Source: CAITZA01 sp937915285 (GTDB lineage Bacteria > Desulfobacterota > Desulfomonilia > Desulfomonilales > Desulfomonilaceae). Taken from it: a DNA stretch of 64,000 bases. Below the pieces are notes generated by a model that ran no database searches, had not been told where the DNA came from, and saw only the letters and a program-made list of their open reading frames with translations. The DNA lies in assembly GCA_036821825.1 (NCBI GenBank), contig DAISIV010000002.1, positions 84,760-148,759 of the forward strand. The letters run 5' to 3'. Every line of letters begins with the position of its first letter. Position 1 is the first letter of the stretch. Of this stretch, positions 52,965 through 61,138 are shown piece by piece. The position numbers and the translations under genes were made by a program.

Positions 52965-54626
52965 TCAGCACTGTGAGACCTGTATGTGCTCCCCGAAAAC
53001 GCCTCGCAGAACACCACAGATTTCTCCCAAAGTCGCCCTGGCCCTGACCGCGGCCAGAATTGGATTCATGAGGTTTTCAGAGCTTTTTGCGACTCTCTCC
53101 AGCTCAGACAGTATTCCGGCAACAGCATCAGAGTCTCTTTCTGACTTGATTTTGGCCAGACGAATGATCTGGTTTTCCCTGACCTTTGGATCAACCCGCA
53201 GAAGATCCTTTGGCGCTACCGCTTCAGTCTGAAACTTGTTAACACCCACTATTACCTGGGCGCCACTCTCCACTGCTTTCTGGAAGTTGTAGGCTGAATC
53301 GAGAATCTCTTCTTCAATATATCCACATTCAACCGCCTTAACAGCGCCACCCATTTCATCTATCTTGCGGATATAATCGAAAGCCTTCTTTTCAATTTCA
53401 CTTGTTAGCGCTTCAATGAAATATGATCCGGCCATCGGATCGACCGTATCGCATGCCCCGGTTTCGTAAGCAATAAGTTGCTGAGTCCTCAATGCTATCT
53501 GAACCGAAGACTGAGAGGGTAGGGCGTACGCCTCGTCCCTCGAGTTGGTGTGCAATGACTGAGTGCCTCCAAGAACTGCCGACAGCGCCTGATAGGCAAC
53601 TCTGACAACATTGTTGTCAGGCTGCTGCGCCGTCAGTGTACATCCTGCAGTCTGAGTGTGGAATCTCAACATCATGGCTCTCGGATTGCTCGCGCCAAAC
53701 CTTTCCTTCATTATGCGGGCCCACATTCTCCGGGCAGCCCTGAACTTCGCTATTTCTTCGAGAAAATCCATGTGGGAATTGAAAAAGAAACTCAGGCGTT
53801 CTCCAAAGCTGTCGACATTTAGACCGGCATTAATAGCCGCCTGAACATACGCTATTCCGTTAGCCAGGGTGAATGCCACTTCCTGGACAGCCGTGCTTCC
53901 TGCCTCACGAATGTGATATCCACTTATGCTGATGGTGTTCCATTGAGGGACCTGCGTGTTGCAGAACTCAAAGATGTCCGTGATTATTCTCATAGAGGGA
54001 GCGGGCGGGAATATATAAGTGCCTCTAGCGGGATATTCCTTGAGTATGTCATTCTGTATCGTTCCACGTAGTTTGGAGGCGTCTGATCCCTGCTCCTCGG
54101 CGGCTACTATGTACATGGCCAAAAGTATGGCAGCCGGGGCGTTAATGGTCATGGATGTGCTGACTGACGCCAGATCAATCCCGTCAAACAGCAACTTCAA
54201 ATCTTCTACAGAGTCGATCGCAACTCCTACTTTCCCCACTTCTCCTGCCGCCAGTTCATGATCCGAATCGTAACCTATCTGGGTGGGCAGATCGAAGGCC
54301 ACCGACAATCCTGTTTGCCCCTGCTGTATGAGGTATTTGAACCTCTGGTTAGTTTCTTCCGCACTTCCGAATCCGGCGTATTGTCGCATAGTCCAGAAGC
54401 GTCCCCGGTACATGTTTGGCTGGACTCCACGGGTGAATGGATATGCCCCCGGCAGGCCAAGATCCCGTTCAATTTCAAAACCTTCAGCATCCCACGGCCA
54501 ATAAACCCTATTGACCGGAATCTCAGACACCGTTGTAAACTCGCCCTTGCGTTCCGGTCGCTTGGATAGGCCCTGTTTGAACTTCTCATCTGCCTGTTGG
54601 CATTTGTTCCTGAATTCTTCTGTCAC
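52965..54626 (-). CDS. Methylmalonyl-CoA mutase, catalytic (alpha/large) subunit without B12 domain
   Basis: A 553-residue TIM-barrel subunit that isomerises (R)-methylmalonyl-CoA and succinyl-CoA. Family segments include YPFTRGVQPNMYRGRFWTMRQYAGFG, GLSVAFDLPTQIGYDSDH, and FHTQTAGCTLTAQQPDNNVVR. It ends after about 550 residues, so the cobalamin-binding DxHxxG domain must be on a separate small subunit, as in many archaea and some anaerobes. The GTG start at 54626 has GAGGTG upstream. Together with the epimerase at 56.5 kb it fits a propionate/methylmalonyl pathway. Confidence 0.93.
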   Translation of the reverse strand: MTEEFRNKCQQADEKFKQGLSKRPERKGEFTTVSEIPVNRVYWPWDAEGFEIERDLGLPGAYPFTRGVQPNMYRGRFWTMRQYAGFGSAEETNQRFKYLIQQGQTGLSVAFDLPTQIGYDSDHELAAGEVGKVGVAIDSVEDLKLLFDGIDLASVSTSMTINAPAAILLAMYIVAAEEQGSDASKLRGTIQNDILKEYPARGTYIFPPAPSMRIITDIFEFCNTQVPQWNTISISGYHIREAGSTAVQEVAFTLANGIAYVQAAINAGLNVDSFGERLSFFFNSHMDFLEEIAKFRAARRMWARIMKERFGASNPRAMMLRFHTQTAGCTLTAQQPDNNVVRVAYQALSAVLGGTQSLHTNSRDEAYALPSQSSVQIALRTQQLIAYETGACDTVDPMAGSYFIEALTSEIEKKAFDYIRKIDEMGGAVKAVECGYIEEEILDSAYNFQKAVESGAQVIVGVNKFQTEAVAPKDLLRVDPKVRENQIIRLAKIKSERDSDAVAGILSELERVAKSSENLMNPILAAVRARATLGEICGVLRGVFGEHIQVSQC

Positions 54627-54683
54627 GACACACCTCGATACGGTCAAATAGAGATGAAATGATAATAGAAGCGTCTAGCTATG

Positions 54684-55796
54684 CTATTGAGATTCCCTAT
54701 CAACCTTACATGAAATCCCGAGACCCTTCAGTCCGGTTTCAAAACATCCACCACAGGAAATACATGTCGCCCTGGCCTTGTCACCGTTTTTCCAGCGGTT
54801 GACCAGCCCAGGCTCCCTGATTAGGGGCCTGGACATTGATACGTAATCTGCGCTGCCAGAGTTGAGTATGTCATTAATCGCATCCAGCGATCGTATCCCA
54901 CCCACCGTGATTACCGGAACGCGTACGGACTTTTTTATCATGCGAGCAAAATCAGCAAAATAGGCTTCATCCTCTCTTTTCATGATCTTGGGTCTAATCG
55001 GCCAGAGATGTTTTGGAGAAGCCGCCCCGCCTCCACTTACCTCTATGGCGTCTATTCCGTCTTCGCTCAACCATCTGGCTATCTGGAGTGATTCTTCCGG
55101 TGTCAGGCCTCCCTCTACGAAATCCGCCCCACTCAGTTTAATCATGACCGGAAATCCTTCTCCGGCGACAGACTTAACGGCTTCCAGCGTTTCGGCCAGG
55201 AACCGGTATCTTTTTCTGGGCGTTCCACCGTAATTGTCTCCCCTCTGGTTCCAGGCCCCAGAGAGGAATTGGTTTATTCCGTAGCCATGGGCGCCGTGCA
55301 ATTGGACTCCATCAAATCCCGCTGTCTTGAGCCTTCCTGCTGCAGCGGCATACGCTTCAACCAGCTCAAGTATCTGTGATTTGCTGACTTCAACGGGAGT
55401 GATTCCCGATGAAAGGTCCGGGATTGCAGAGGGACCCCATATGTCCCCTCCATCAAAAAACATTTTTGGATTGGCTCTAATTCCGCAGTGAACAATTTGC
55501 CCTATCACAGGGCAACCTGCAGATCTGGCAGCCGAAGCCAGTTTCTTCAGTCCTGGAATCTGCGCGTCTTCATAGTTGCCGGTCTGAAAGGGAAGCTGAA
55601 CCCCATTTTTCATGACATACTGATAGCCTGATATTATCGCGCCTATACCGCCTGAACCGAGTGTAGAATAGAAACTTTCTCCAAGATCCGTGACATAACC
55701 CCTCTCGTCTGATATGCCGCTCCATGTGGCAGATCTGAAAGATCGATTGTCGAGATTCATGGATTTGATGGAAGTCTTTTCAAATAATTCCGCCAT
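54684..55796 (-). CDS. NADH:flavin oxidoreductase, old yellow enzyme family
   Basis: A 370-residue FMN-dependent TIM-barrel enzyme. Typical segments are GFDGVQLHGAHGYGINQFLS, NQRGDNYGG, VMIKLSGADFVEGG and DYVSMSRPLIREPGL. The C-terminal cysteines CISCGGCFETG resemble the iron-sulfur motif of 2,4-dienoyl-CoA reductase-type members, but the large second domain of those enzymes is missing. The ATG at 55796 is chosen because the 29 residues upstream are unlike the family. Substrate is unknown. Located between mcm and the biotin carrier. Confidence 0.85.
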   Translation of the reverse strand: MAELFEKTSIKSMNLDNRSFRSATWSGISDERGYVTDLGESFYSTLGSGGIGAIISGYQYVMKNGVQLPFQTGNYEDAQIPGLKKLASAARSAGCPVIGQIVHCGIRANPKMFFDGGDIWGPSAIPDLSSGITPVEVSKSQILELVEAYAAAAGRLKTAGFDGVQLHGAHGYGINQFLSGAWNQRGDNYGGTPRKRYRFLAETLEAVKSVAGEGFPVMIKLSGADFVEGGLTPEESLQIARWLSEDGIDAIEVSGGGAASPKHLWPIRPKIMKREDEAYFADFARMIKKSVRVPVITVGGIRSLDAINDILNSGSADYVSMSRPLIREPGLVNRWKNGDKARATCISCGGCFETGLKGLGISCKVDRESQ

Positions 55797-56025
55797 GGGT
55801 TGCTCACTGGTAGGATGTTGAAGAGATAGAGTATTTTTCGATGTTACTGACTGGAAGACGCGCAACTTGAAATAGAGTGACAATTTTCCAGTCGCCTGAG
55901 GTGGTATGCCTCATCAGCAGGAAAAATTAGGCGCCACTCAAGACGCCGCCCCGTTTGATTGTATCAGCGATCATTTGCGTCAGGCTGGTGTTCAGCGGGC
56001 GACCCAGGGCCGCCCGCGCCTGAAT
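55797..56025. other. Gap between the biotin carrier and the flavin oxidoreductase, with a GC hairpin
   Basis: About 230 bases with no gene. A GC-rich hairpin (GCGGGC / GCCCGC, 55995-56017) lies 9 bases past the biotin-carrier stop and may end that transcript. There is no T run. Confidence 0.4.
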
Positions 56026-56238
56026 TCAGTCGATGACCACAAGAACGTCACCCACCTGGTATGATTCGCCGACCTTTGCCTTGACTTCCTTCACAACGCC
56101 GGCTTTCACCGCTACGACCGGTAATTCCATCTTCATGGCCTCAATGATGACCATCTCTGCGTCTTCCGAAACAGAATCACCTACGTTTACTGATATGTTG
56201 ATCACTTTACCATTCATCGGCATCACTACGTCCGCCAT
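56026..56238 (-). CDS. Small biotin carboxyl carrier (biotinyl-domain) protein
   Basis: A 70-residue protein that is just one biotinyl/lipoyl fold. The biotinylated lysine is Lys36 in EAMKMEL. The start at 56238 is set by AGGAGG nine bases upstream; an earlier ATG at 56259 would include that site. It would carry carboxybiotin for a decarboxylase or carboxyltransferase, for example acting on methylmalonyl-CoA given the mutase and epimerase on the same strand. The carboxylase and transferase subunits are not here. Confidence 0.9.
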   Translation of the reverse strand: MADVVMPMNGKVINISVNVGDSVSEDAEMVIIEAMKMELPVVAVKAGVVKEVKAKVGESYQVGDVLVVID

Positions 56239-56396
56239 TACACAACCTCCTGAAATCAAGTCTGGTAAACCATAATAAAACGAGTCCAGGACTCGGTTAG
56301 AAAACCCCTCGAGTTAATCGCTGCTAGTGGATGCTATGTTATGCCATTAAACTGCTTGAAAATCAATTGTTGAGGCCTAAAAAAAGTCATGTACAA

Positions 56397-56431
56397 AGTA
56401 AAAGGGCTACCGGCCCCAAGCCGACAGCCCT
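56397..56431 (-). terminator. Terminator after the epimerase gene
   Basis: On the minus strand AGGGCT-GTC-GGC-loop-GCC-GGT-AGCCCT forms an interrupted stem followed by TTTTACTTT. It lies about 30 bases past the epimerase stop and looks like a Rho-independent terminator. Confidence 0.65.
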
Positions 56432-56460
56432 CAAACCCTAGTCTGAAAGACAAACTTTTT

Positions 56461-56877
56461 TCAATTATGTTCGCCTTCTTTTGCGGGTTGGCAAAGCTCC
56501 ATGAGGATACCATGAGTCGCCTTGGGATGCATGAAGGCAATGGTCATACCATGCGCCCCCTGGCGAGGGGTTTCATCCACCAGTTTCACGCCTTTGCCCT
56601 TCAGTTCCTTCAAAGCCTCATGAATGTCGTCGACCTCGAAAGCAATGTGGTGGATTCCTTCTCCGTTTTTGTCCAGGAACTTGCGTATGGCGGACGCTCC
56701 TGAGGTATCCTGGAGAAGCTCAATTGAGCTGTCGCCCACCGGAATGAAACCAATTTTCATCCCCTGATATTCCTCAGTATGGGTCACCTCAAGAGGCAAA
56801 CCTCCGGTGAAGAGCTTCAGGGCATCATCAAGGCTGTTTACCGCCACTCCGAGGTGCGCAATTCTCTTAATCTTCAT
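56461..56877 (-). CDS. mce: Methylmalonyl-CoA epimerase
   Basis: A 138-residue vicinal-oxygen-chelate protein. It starts IKRIAHLGVAVNSLDDAL, with the metal-binding His in the first beta-alpha module, GEGIHHIAFEVDDI in the second and MHPKATHGILMELCQ at the end. Length and these blocks match methylmalonyl-CoA epimerase, which converts the (S) and (R) forms so that the mutase can act. It is preceded by the FmdB-type gene and followed by a terminator. Confidence 0.92.
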   Translation of the reverse strand: MKIKRIAHLGVAVNSLDDALKLFTGGLPLEVTHTEEYQGMKIGFIPVGDSSIELLQDTSGASAIRKFLDKNGEGIHHIAFEVDDIHEALKELKGKGVKLVDETPRQGAHGMTIAFMHPKATHGILMELCQPAKEGEHN

Positions 56878-56914
56878 AATGACCCCGCAAACGAAGAACT
56901 AGAGATCGATCAGA

Positions 56915-57202
56915 TCAATCTGACGCTGATGCAGTCTTGGTTTCGGCAGGCTTAGTCACAGATGAACCTTCGCCTGACGAGTCTGTGGACGCCGGCTTGG
57001 GACTAGCGGTCGAACTCGTGTGTTTGTTGCCATAATCAGTCACGTACCAACCACTGCCCTTGAGTATGAAAGAAGAATGCGAGATCATTTTGCTCGCGTG
57101 TCCCCCACAAGACTCACAGCTCTCGATAGGCGCGTCCGAAAATTTCTGCCAAGCTTCAAACTCTTTTCCGCATTTGTCACAACGATATTCATAAATGGGC
57201 AT
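56915..57202 (-). CDS. FmdB-family zinc-ribbon protein
   Basis: A 95-residue protein with the FmdB/CxxC_CxxC_SSSS zinc ribbon: MPIYEYRCDKCGKEFEAWQ and SCESCGGHASKMISHSSF with a Ser/Thr-rich tail. The start at 57202 gives the standard MPIYEYRC opening and follows a GAGGTGT site. The family is loosely linked to gene regulation in amide metabolism, but its role is not settled. It lies between the HExxH gene and the epimerase. Confidence 0.85.
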   Translation of the reverse strand: MPIYEYRCDKCGKEFEAWQKFSDAPIESCESCGGHASKMISHSSFILKGSGWYVTDYGNKHTSSTASPKPASTDSSGEGSSVTKPAETKTASASD

Positions 57203-57231
57203 ACCCGACACCTCCAAGGTAATCTGAGTGT

Positions 57232-57747
57232 TTATTTTTTGTTGTATAAGCCTGCGCTTATGTATCTCTCAATATTTTTAGAACTAACTGTTCCAGTCAA
57301 AATATCCCTGGTGAAACCGTCAACAAGGGATTCTTCCTTGGACCTATCATGTTCATTTCCAAAAAAATCAACGTTGAATTTGTTGAAGCGAACGATGTGA
57401 GTGAGTTCATGTGTCATCACATACAGGGCCAAAGGCCATAGATCGAATGAATCTGTCCGGAACAATTCCCTCAGTATATATGGATCCTGAAGAATTACCC
57501 CATAGGTGTTGGGGTTTTTTTTAAGTGCAGATGCTTTTCCGGCGGAATGGATTCTTACCACATGAGCGAAAACCTGGTCGATATGAAAGTCCCTCGAGAC
57601 ATTCGCAATCGTCAACATCCTGTAAGGGTTCAATTTCCACTCATTTGAGGGCATATTGAAAAAGTCACAGGTCAGGTTTTCCGCAAGCTTGGCGGCTCTC
57701 GATATTGTTTCCAAATCTGACCTGGTGAACAAACCAGAGACGCTCAT
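57232..57747 (-). CDS. Putative zinc metalloprotease-like protein (HExxH), unknown
   Basis: A 171-residue protein without signal peptide or membrane segment. HELTH at residues 113-117 is a HExxH zinc-binding site, set in a hydrophobic helix (LYVMTHELTHIVRF). Glutamates at 138-139 about 20 residues on could give the third ligand, as in gluzincins. The N-terminal half is helical and unassigned. It starts 12 bases after the tiny bS22-like gene and is followed by fmdB. Whether it cleaves protein is not shown by sequence. Confidence 0.65.
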   Translation of the reverse strand: MSVSGLFTRSDLETISRAAKLAENLTCDFFNMPSNEWKLNPYRMLTIANVSRDFHIDQVFAHVVRIHSAGKASALKKNPNTYGVILQDPYILRELFRTDSFDLWPLALYVMTHELTHIVRFNKFNVDFFGNEHDRSKEESLVDGFTRDILTGTVSSKNIERYISAGLYNKK

Positions 57748-57759
57748 GTGAAAGCCCCA

Positions 57760-57849
57760 TTATTTATTTTTATGTCTTTGCTTGGCTCTTAGTTTTTTAT
57801 GTTTGTGTTTACGCATCTTTTTGCGTCTTTTCTTAATGATGCTCCCCAT
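57760..57849 (-). CDS. 29-residue basic protein, bS22/AURKAIP1-COX24 family
   Basis: A tiny 29-residue protein, MGSIIKKRRKKMRKHKHKKL followed by nine more mostly basic residues. The opening MGS-I/V-IKKRRK-RM-K-HKK matches the AURKAIP1/COX24 domain, known as bS22 on mycobacterial ribosomes and mS38 in mitochondria. GAGG lies six bases before the ATG. It should bind the small ribosomal subunit. Its stop lies 12 bases before the HExxH gene. Easily missed by gene callers because of its size. Confidence 0.82.
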   Translation of the reverse strand: MGSIIKKRRKKMRKHKHKKLRAKQRHKNK

Positions 57850-58159
57850 TAGAACCTCGCTCAGTTTATTAAAAGAAATTTAATACCATGAGCTAGTGTT
57901 CGTGTCAACGAAGTCTGCCCTTTTGAAGAAAAAAAATTCATAGCTTATCTTGGTTGGACTGAACTTCGTGGACTTCATTATCTATATGTCAATAACATCT
58001 CGCCTGGGTTCCTTCTACTCCAAAAAAAGTTGAGTACATATAATTTAGTAAAACACTCAATTATCCCGATGGCGAATCTTCTTGACATCCGCACTAAAGT
58101 TATTTAACTGATAGTTCAGTTATTCTTCATGGATTGATCGTTTTTTGTGGGGTGTAATT
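57850..58159. promoter_or_regulatory. Divergent region with a dyad upstream of the Rrf2 gene
   Basis: The region separates the bS22-like gene (minus) from the Rrf2 regulator (plus). TTGACA at 58082-58087 is a good -35. About 17 bases on, the perfect dyad AACTGA-TAGT-TCAGTT (58106-58121) overlaps where the -10 should be. That is a likely site for autoregulation by the Rrf2 protein. The rest is A/T-rich with no gene. Confidence 0.55.
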
Positions 58160-58627
58160 ATGCGAATCACTACTACGAGCCGCTATGGGGTGCGTGCCTT
58201 GTTCGATGTTTCATACCATGGAGGGGGGGAGCCCACTCAGATAAAGGATATATCCCGAAGGCAGAAGATTTCCCAACGTTACCTGGAACAGATTTTCAAC
58301 AAGCTTCTGAAAGCCGGCCTTCTCAAGAGCCGACGTGGCCCACGCGGAGGCTACATGCTGGCTAAGGACCCGTCTGAGATCAGCGTTGGGGACATAATAA
58401 ACGCGGCCCAGGGCCCCATTGTTCCCGTAAGGTGTCTTGATGAGGACCAGTGCAAAAGAGGCCAGTGCGATGTGTGTAGCGGATGCATTACAAGGCATGT
58501 GTGGAAGGAAACCCAGCAGTTGCTCGTGAATTATTATAACTCGGTGACCATCGCCGATTTGTGCGCGTTAGCCCGGAAGGAAGGCGTCACTCGGGATTTG
58601 GACCACAAGTATATGTACTTTATTTGA
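58160..58627 (+). CDS. Rrf2-family iron-sulfur transcriptional regulator (IscR-like)
   Basis: A 155-residue winged-helix regulator. The DNA-binding part opens MRITTTSRYGVRALFDVSYH and includes ISQRYLEQIFNKLLKAGLLKSRRGPRGGY. Cysteines 92, 98, 103, 106 and 109 cluster as in IscR, where three of them hold a [2Fe-2S] cluster. It may therefore respond to iron-sulfur or redox status. No isc genes are adjacent. The ATG at 58160 follows GGGGTG. Targets are unknown; a dyad in its own promoter suggests autoregulation. Confidence 0.87.
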   Translation: MRITTTSRYGVRALFDVSYHGGGEPTQIKDISRRQKISQRYLEQIFNKLLKAGLLKSRRGPRGGYMLAKDPSEISVGDIINAAQGPIVPVRCLDEDQCKRGQCDVCSGCITRHVWKETQQLLVNYYNSVTIADLCALARKEGVTRDLDHKYMYFI

Positions 58628-58871
58628 CCTCCATGAGTCGATCAAGTGACCTTTTAATGATATCTGGAGTGTGTAAGAAACTGATTGATCCTGTCTATTA
58701 AAATCTTGCCGCTACCTGGGTCTACGCGCCCGGTGAAAGCTTTCTCCCGTGGTTCCTCAAGCAATGAATGTCCTCAATAATTTTGGGAAGCCCGCTGTCC
58801 TTTTTTGGATGAATCCACACCACAAAGTCATTCCCTGTTGAACCATGATTAGCCCGAAGATTGGAGTTTGA

Positions 58872-59834
58872 ATGATACGTTGGCTCTGTACGGCCATGCT
58901 GGTTTCTTGTATGTGTTCTTATTCAATATTTTCACCGAGTGGTGTTTTAGCTGAGAAACCCTTTCCGTCCCGACATTTGACTTACCTGGTGGTGTTTGAT
59001 CCTGGCGGTCAGTCCGATCGTGAAGCCAGGCGTCAGCAGCCACTGCTAATGCAGTTGTTGGGACAGCCTGTGATTATCGAGTACAAGGTTGGAGCCGGAG
59101 GAGCGACTGGATGGAAATATTTTTCAAAGAAATCTCGAGCCGATGGACACACCTTTGCAGGTTTCAATTTACCGCACGTAATATTGCAGCCATCCCTTCA
59201 GAAAGTTGGCTATGCAACCGATGATCTGACCCCGATCGCTCTGTTTCAGCGAACCCCCATCGCTTTAGCGGTATTATCTGACAGCCCATTCAAGACGCTT
59301 GAGGATTTCATGGAAGCAGCCAGAAATTCACCGGGGAAGATGACGGTGGGAGGCTCATCCATTTACTCTGGTTCACATCTTGCTGCGCTCAGGATGCAGA
59401 AGATGCTTGATGTCAAAGTCAGCTACATCCCGTTCACCGGATCGTCGGCCCTAATGGCCGGATTCATGGGGGGCCACTTGGGCGCCTGTCTGGTAAATTC
59501 TGATGATCTGGCGTTACACAGGGATAAAATAAGGGCCCTGGCTTTTGCTACTGAACAGAGATTTTTCGCGTTTCCCCAAACGCCAACGTTCAGGGAACTC
59601 GGACATGATCTGATCGCTTCCGTTGAGAGAGGAGTGTGTGTGCCGTCCAGGACGCCAAAGGAAGTAGTGCTGAAACTGGAAAAGGTATTTCTGGAAGTGT
59701 TAAGCAACCCTCAGCTCCAGCTAGAAATGAAGAACTCCGGAAGCATACCTCTGGCCATGGGAGTTGATGAAACCCGGGAATACATGCAACAACTGAGCAA
59801 CTCACTCAAGGAATTGATGACTGAGTTCAAATAG
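58872..59834 (+). CDS. Tripartite tricarboxylate transporter substrate-binding protein (Bug/TctC family)
   Basis: A 320-residue periplasmic binding protein. The signal peptide ends near residue 27 (GVLA-E). Family traits are YLVVFDPGGQSDREAR, VIIEYKVGAGGATGWKYF, GSSALMAGFMGGHLGACLVN and a C-terminal YMQQLSNSLKELM. Bug proteins bind carboxylates or similar small acids. No tctA/tctB membrane genes adjoin it, so it is an orphan binding component or a sensor partner. GGAG lies six bases before the ATG. Confidence 0.86.
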   Translation: MIRWLCTAMLVSCMCSYSIFSPSGVLAEKPFPSRHLTYLVVFDPGGQSDREARRQQPLLMQLLGQPVIIEYKVGAGGATGWKYFSKKSRADGHTFAGFNLPHVILQPSLQKVGYATDDLTPIALFQRTPIALAVLSDSPFKTLEDFMEAARNSPGKMTVGGSSIYSGSHLAALRMQKMLDVKVSYIPFTGSSALMAGFMGGHLGACLVNSDDLALHRDKIRALAFATEQRFFAFPQTPTFRELGHDLIASVERGVCVPSRTPKEVVLKLEKVFLEVLSNPQLQLEMKNSGSIPLAMGVDETREYMQQLSNSLKELMTEFK

Positions 59835-59901
59835 TCTCATGAAGTTTGGCGAGAACTGATGTTGATCCTGGTTGGGGTCATAAAGAGGATTGATCTTACT
59901 C

Positions 59902-59930
59902 GCCAGAGGCCATCAAAAAGGACCTCTGGC
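59902..59930. terminator. Hairpin between tctC and nrdG (convergent)
   Basis: An 8-base-pair inverted repeat GCCAGAGG / CCTCTGGC with a 13-base loop lies between two convergent genes. A run of seven T's follows on the plus strand only 20 bases later (59950-59958), so terminator activity is uncertain. Confidence 0.4.
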
Positions 59931-59971
59931 CATGATCCTGATAGTAGAGTCTTTTTTTCAGTCTGTGAATT

Positions 59972-60697
59972 TCAGCATGTCAGGGTGGCGGTTCCTATCC
60001 CGAATCTTTCTTTCATGGCCTCGAAACGTTCGAGGTCGCATTCAGGAACAGTGGCCAGTTTTGGATCCAGGGTGTCTTTATTGCGAAAGGACTGGAGGAT
60101 ATAGGGGGAATCAGAACCAATCACTCGCCTGATTTCTTCAAGGTGGCATTCCTCCACAAACCCCGGCAAGACCGTTGTCCTGAAAAAAAATTCAATCCCC
60201 GAGCTTTTGATCAAAGAAATGCTTCTTTCTATTTTTCTGACATCCGTTCTGATTCCCGCCACACTTGAATATATTCCTTCCTCAAGAGGCGCCTTTATGT
60301 CCATTGAAACCGCGTCTACCATTCCACGTTCGAGCAATCCTTCAAGAACATGAGGGTTTGATCCGTTGGTGTCGAGTTTCCTTCGGAATCCCAGCCGGCC
60401 GATCAATTCCAGGAGCCTTTCCAGGCGCGGATTTACTGTCGGCTCGCCACCGGTTACCGTGACACCGTCAATCCAGCCTTTCCTGTTAGCAAGATAGGAA
60501 ATCATATCTTCAAGAGAATAATCCGGGACTTCCTGCGGTCGAAGGACCAGCATGGAATTGTGACACGCCGGGCACCTGAAATTACATCCACCAAGAAAAA
60601 TCACCGAACACATCTTGCCAGGCCAATCCAGCATTGACAGAGGAATGAACCCCTTAATTCTGAATCCAAGATCTGCAATGCTTGATGACAATCCCAT
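59972..60697 (-). CDS. nrdG: Anaerobic ribonucleotide reductase activating protein (radical SAM)
   Basis: A 241-residue radical SAM enzyme. Cys38, Cys42 and Cys45 in GGCNFRCPACHNS form the CX3CX2C cluster motif, and TVTGGEPTVNP is the SAM-binding GGE motif. It generates the glycyl radical of NrdD. It is longer than the 155-residue E. coli NrdG and resembles the larger activases found in archaea and anaerobes. It follows the redoxin gene by 70 bases, downstream of nrdD. Confidence 0.88.
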   Translation of the reverse strand: MGLSSSIADLGFRIKGFIPLSMLDWPGKMCSVIFLGGCNFRCPACHNSMLVLRPQEVPDYSLEDMISYLANRKGWIDGVTVTGGEPTVNPRLERLLELIGRLGFRRKLDTNGSNPHVLEGLLERGMVDAVSMDIKAPLEEGIYSSVAGIRTDVRKIERSISLIKSSGIEFFFRTTVLPGFVEECHLEEIRRVIGSDSPYILQSFRNKDTLDPKLATVPECDLERFEAMKERFGIGTATLTC

Positions 60698-60766
60698 AGT
60701 CGCTTTCAGTCCTGTTTGATCTTAGCGCCAAAACCAGGCATTATTCAGAGCGGCCCGCAGTTGGAG

Positions 60767-61138
60767 TTACGCCCCATGTTCCTCAAAATATTGCGTTATG
60801 TTTTTTACGTCCGTAATGATCTCACATGATTCCGAGACCAATATGGGAAGCTTTTTTTCGGATAACGCGACGCACTCGTAATAGGCCAGCATAGCAAGAG
60901 CCTCGACATTTTCCTGATCCAGTTGCATCACCGTCAGATTCTCTACAGCCTTCAGATTGACATTGGTCTTAACGGTTTCACAGTCCCCGCATCCCTGCTT
61001 GGTGAAAAGATAGGTCATTGCATTCTCCATTCTATCTCGAGGATATCTTCGTATGTTGAACAGAATGTAACTGGAGGAGTCGGCCGGATTTTGGGGCTCG
61101 GCTACCTCCGGAGAGACATCTTTAAATGAAAACGTCAT
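60767..61138 (-). CDS. Thioredoxin/glutaredoxin-fold protein next to nrdD
   Basis: A 123-residue protein. After an unmatched 40-residue N-terminal part, MTYLFTKQGCGDCETVKTNV has the redox pair Cys50-Gly-Asp-Cys53 at the start of a thioredoxin fold. The cis-proline region is near KLPILVS. Its ATG overlaps the nrdD stop (ATGA), so it is made together with the reductase. Redoxins beside nrdD are known as electron donors for the formate-independent class III enzymes; that role is inferred here. A shorter start at 61030 is possible. Confidence 0.78.
   Translation of the reverse strand: MTFSFKDVSPEVAEPQNPADSSSYILFNIRRYPRDRMENAMTYLFTKQGCGDCETVKTNVNLKAVENLTVMQLDQENVEALAMLAYYECVALSEKKLPILVSESCEIITDVKNITQYFEEHGA

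Noticed and set aside
59859..60132. Two overlapping plus-strand frames after tctC
   Set aside because: They run antisense into nrdG, have no ribosome site and contain the intergenic hairpin.
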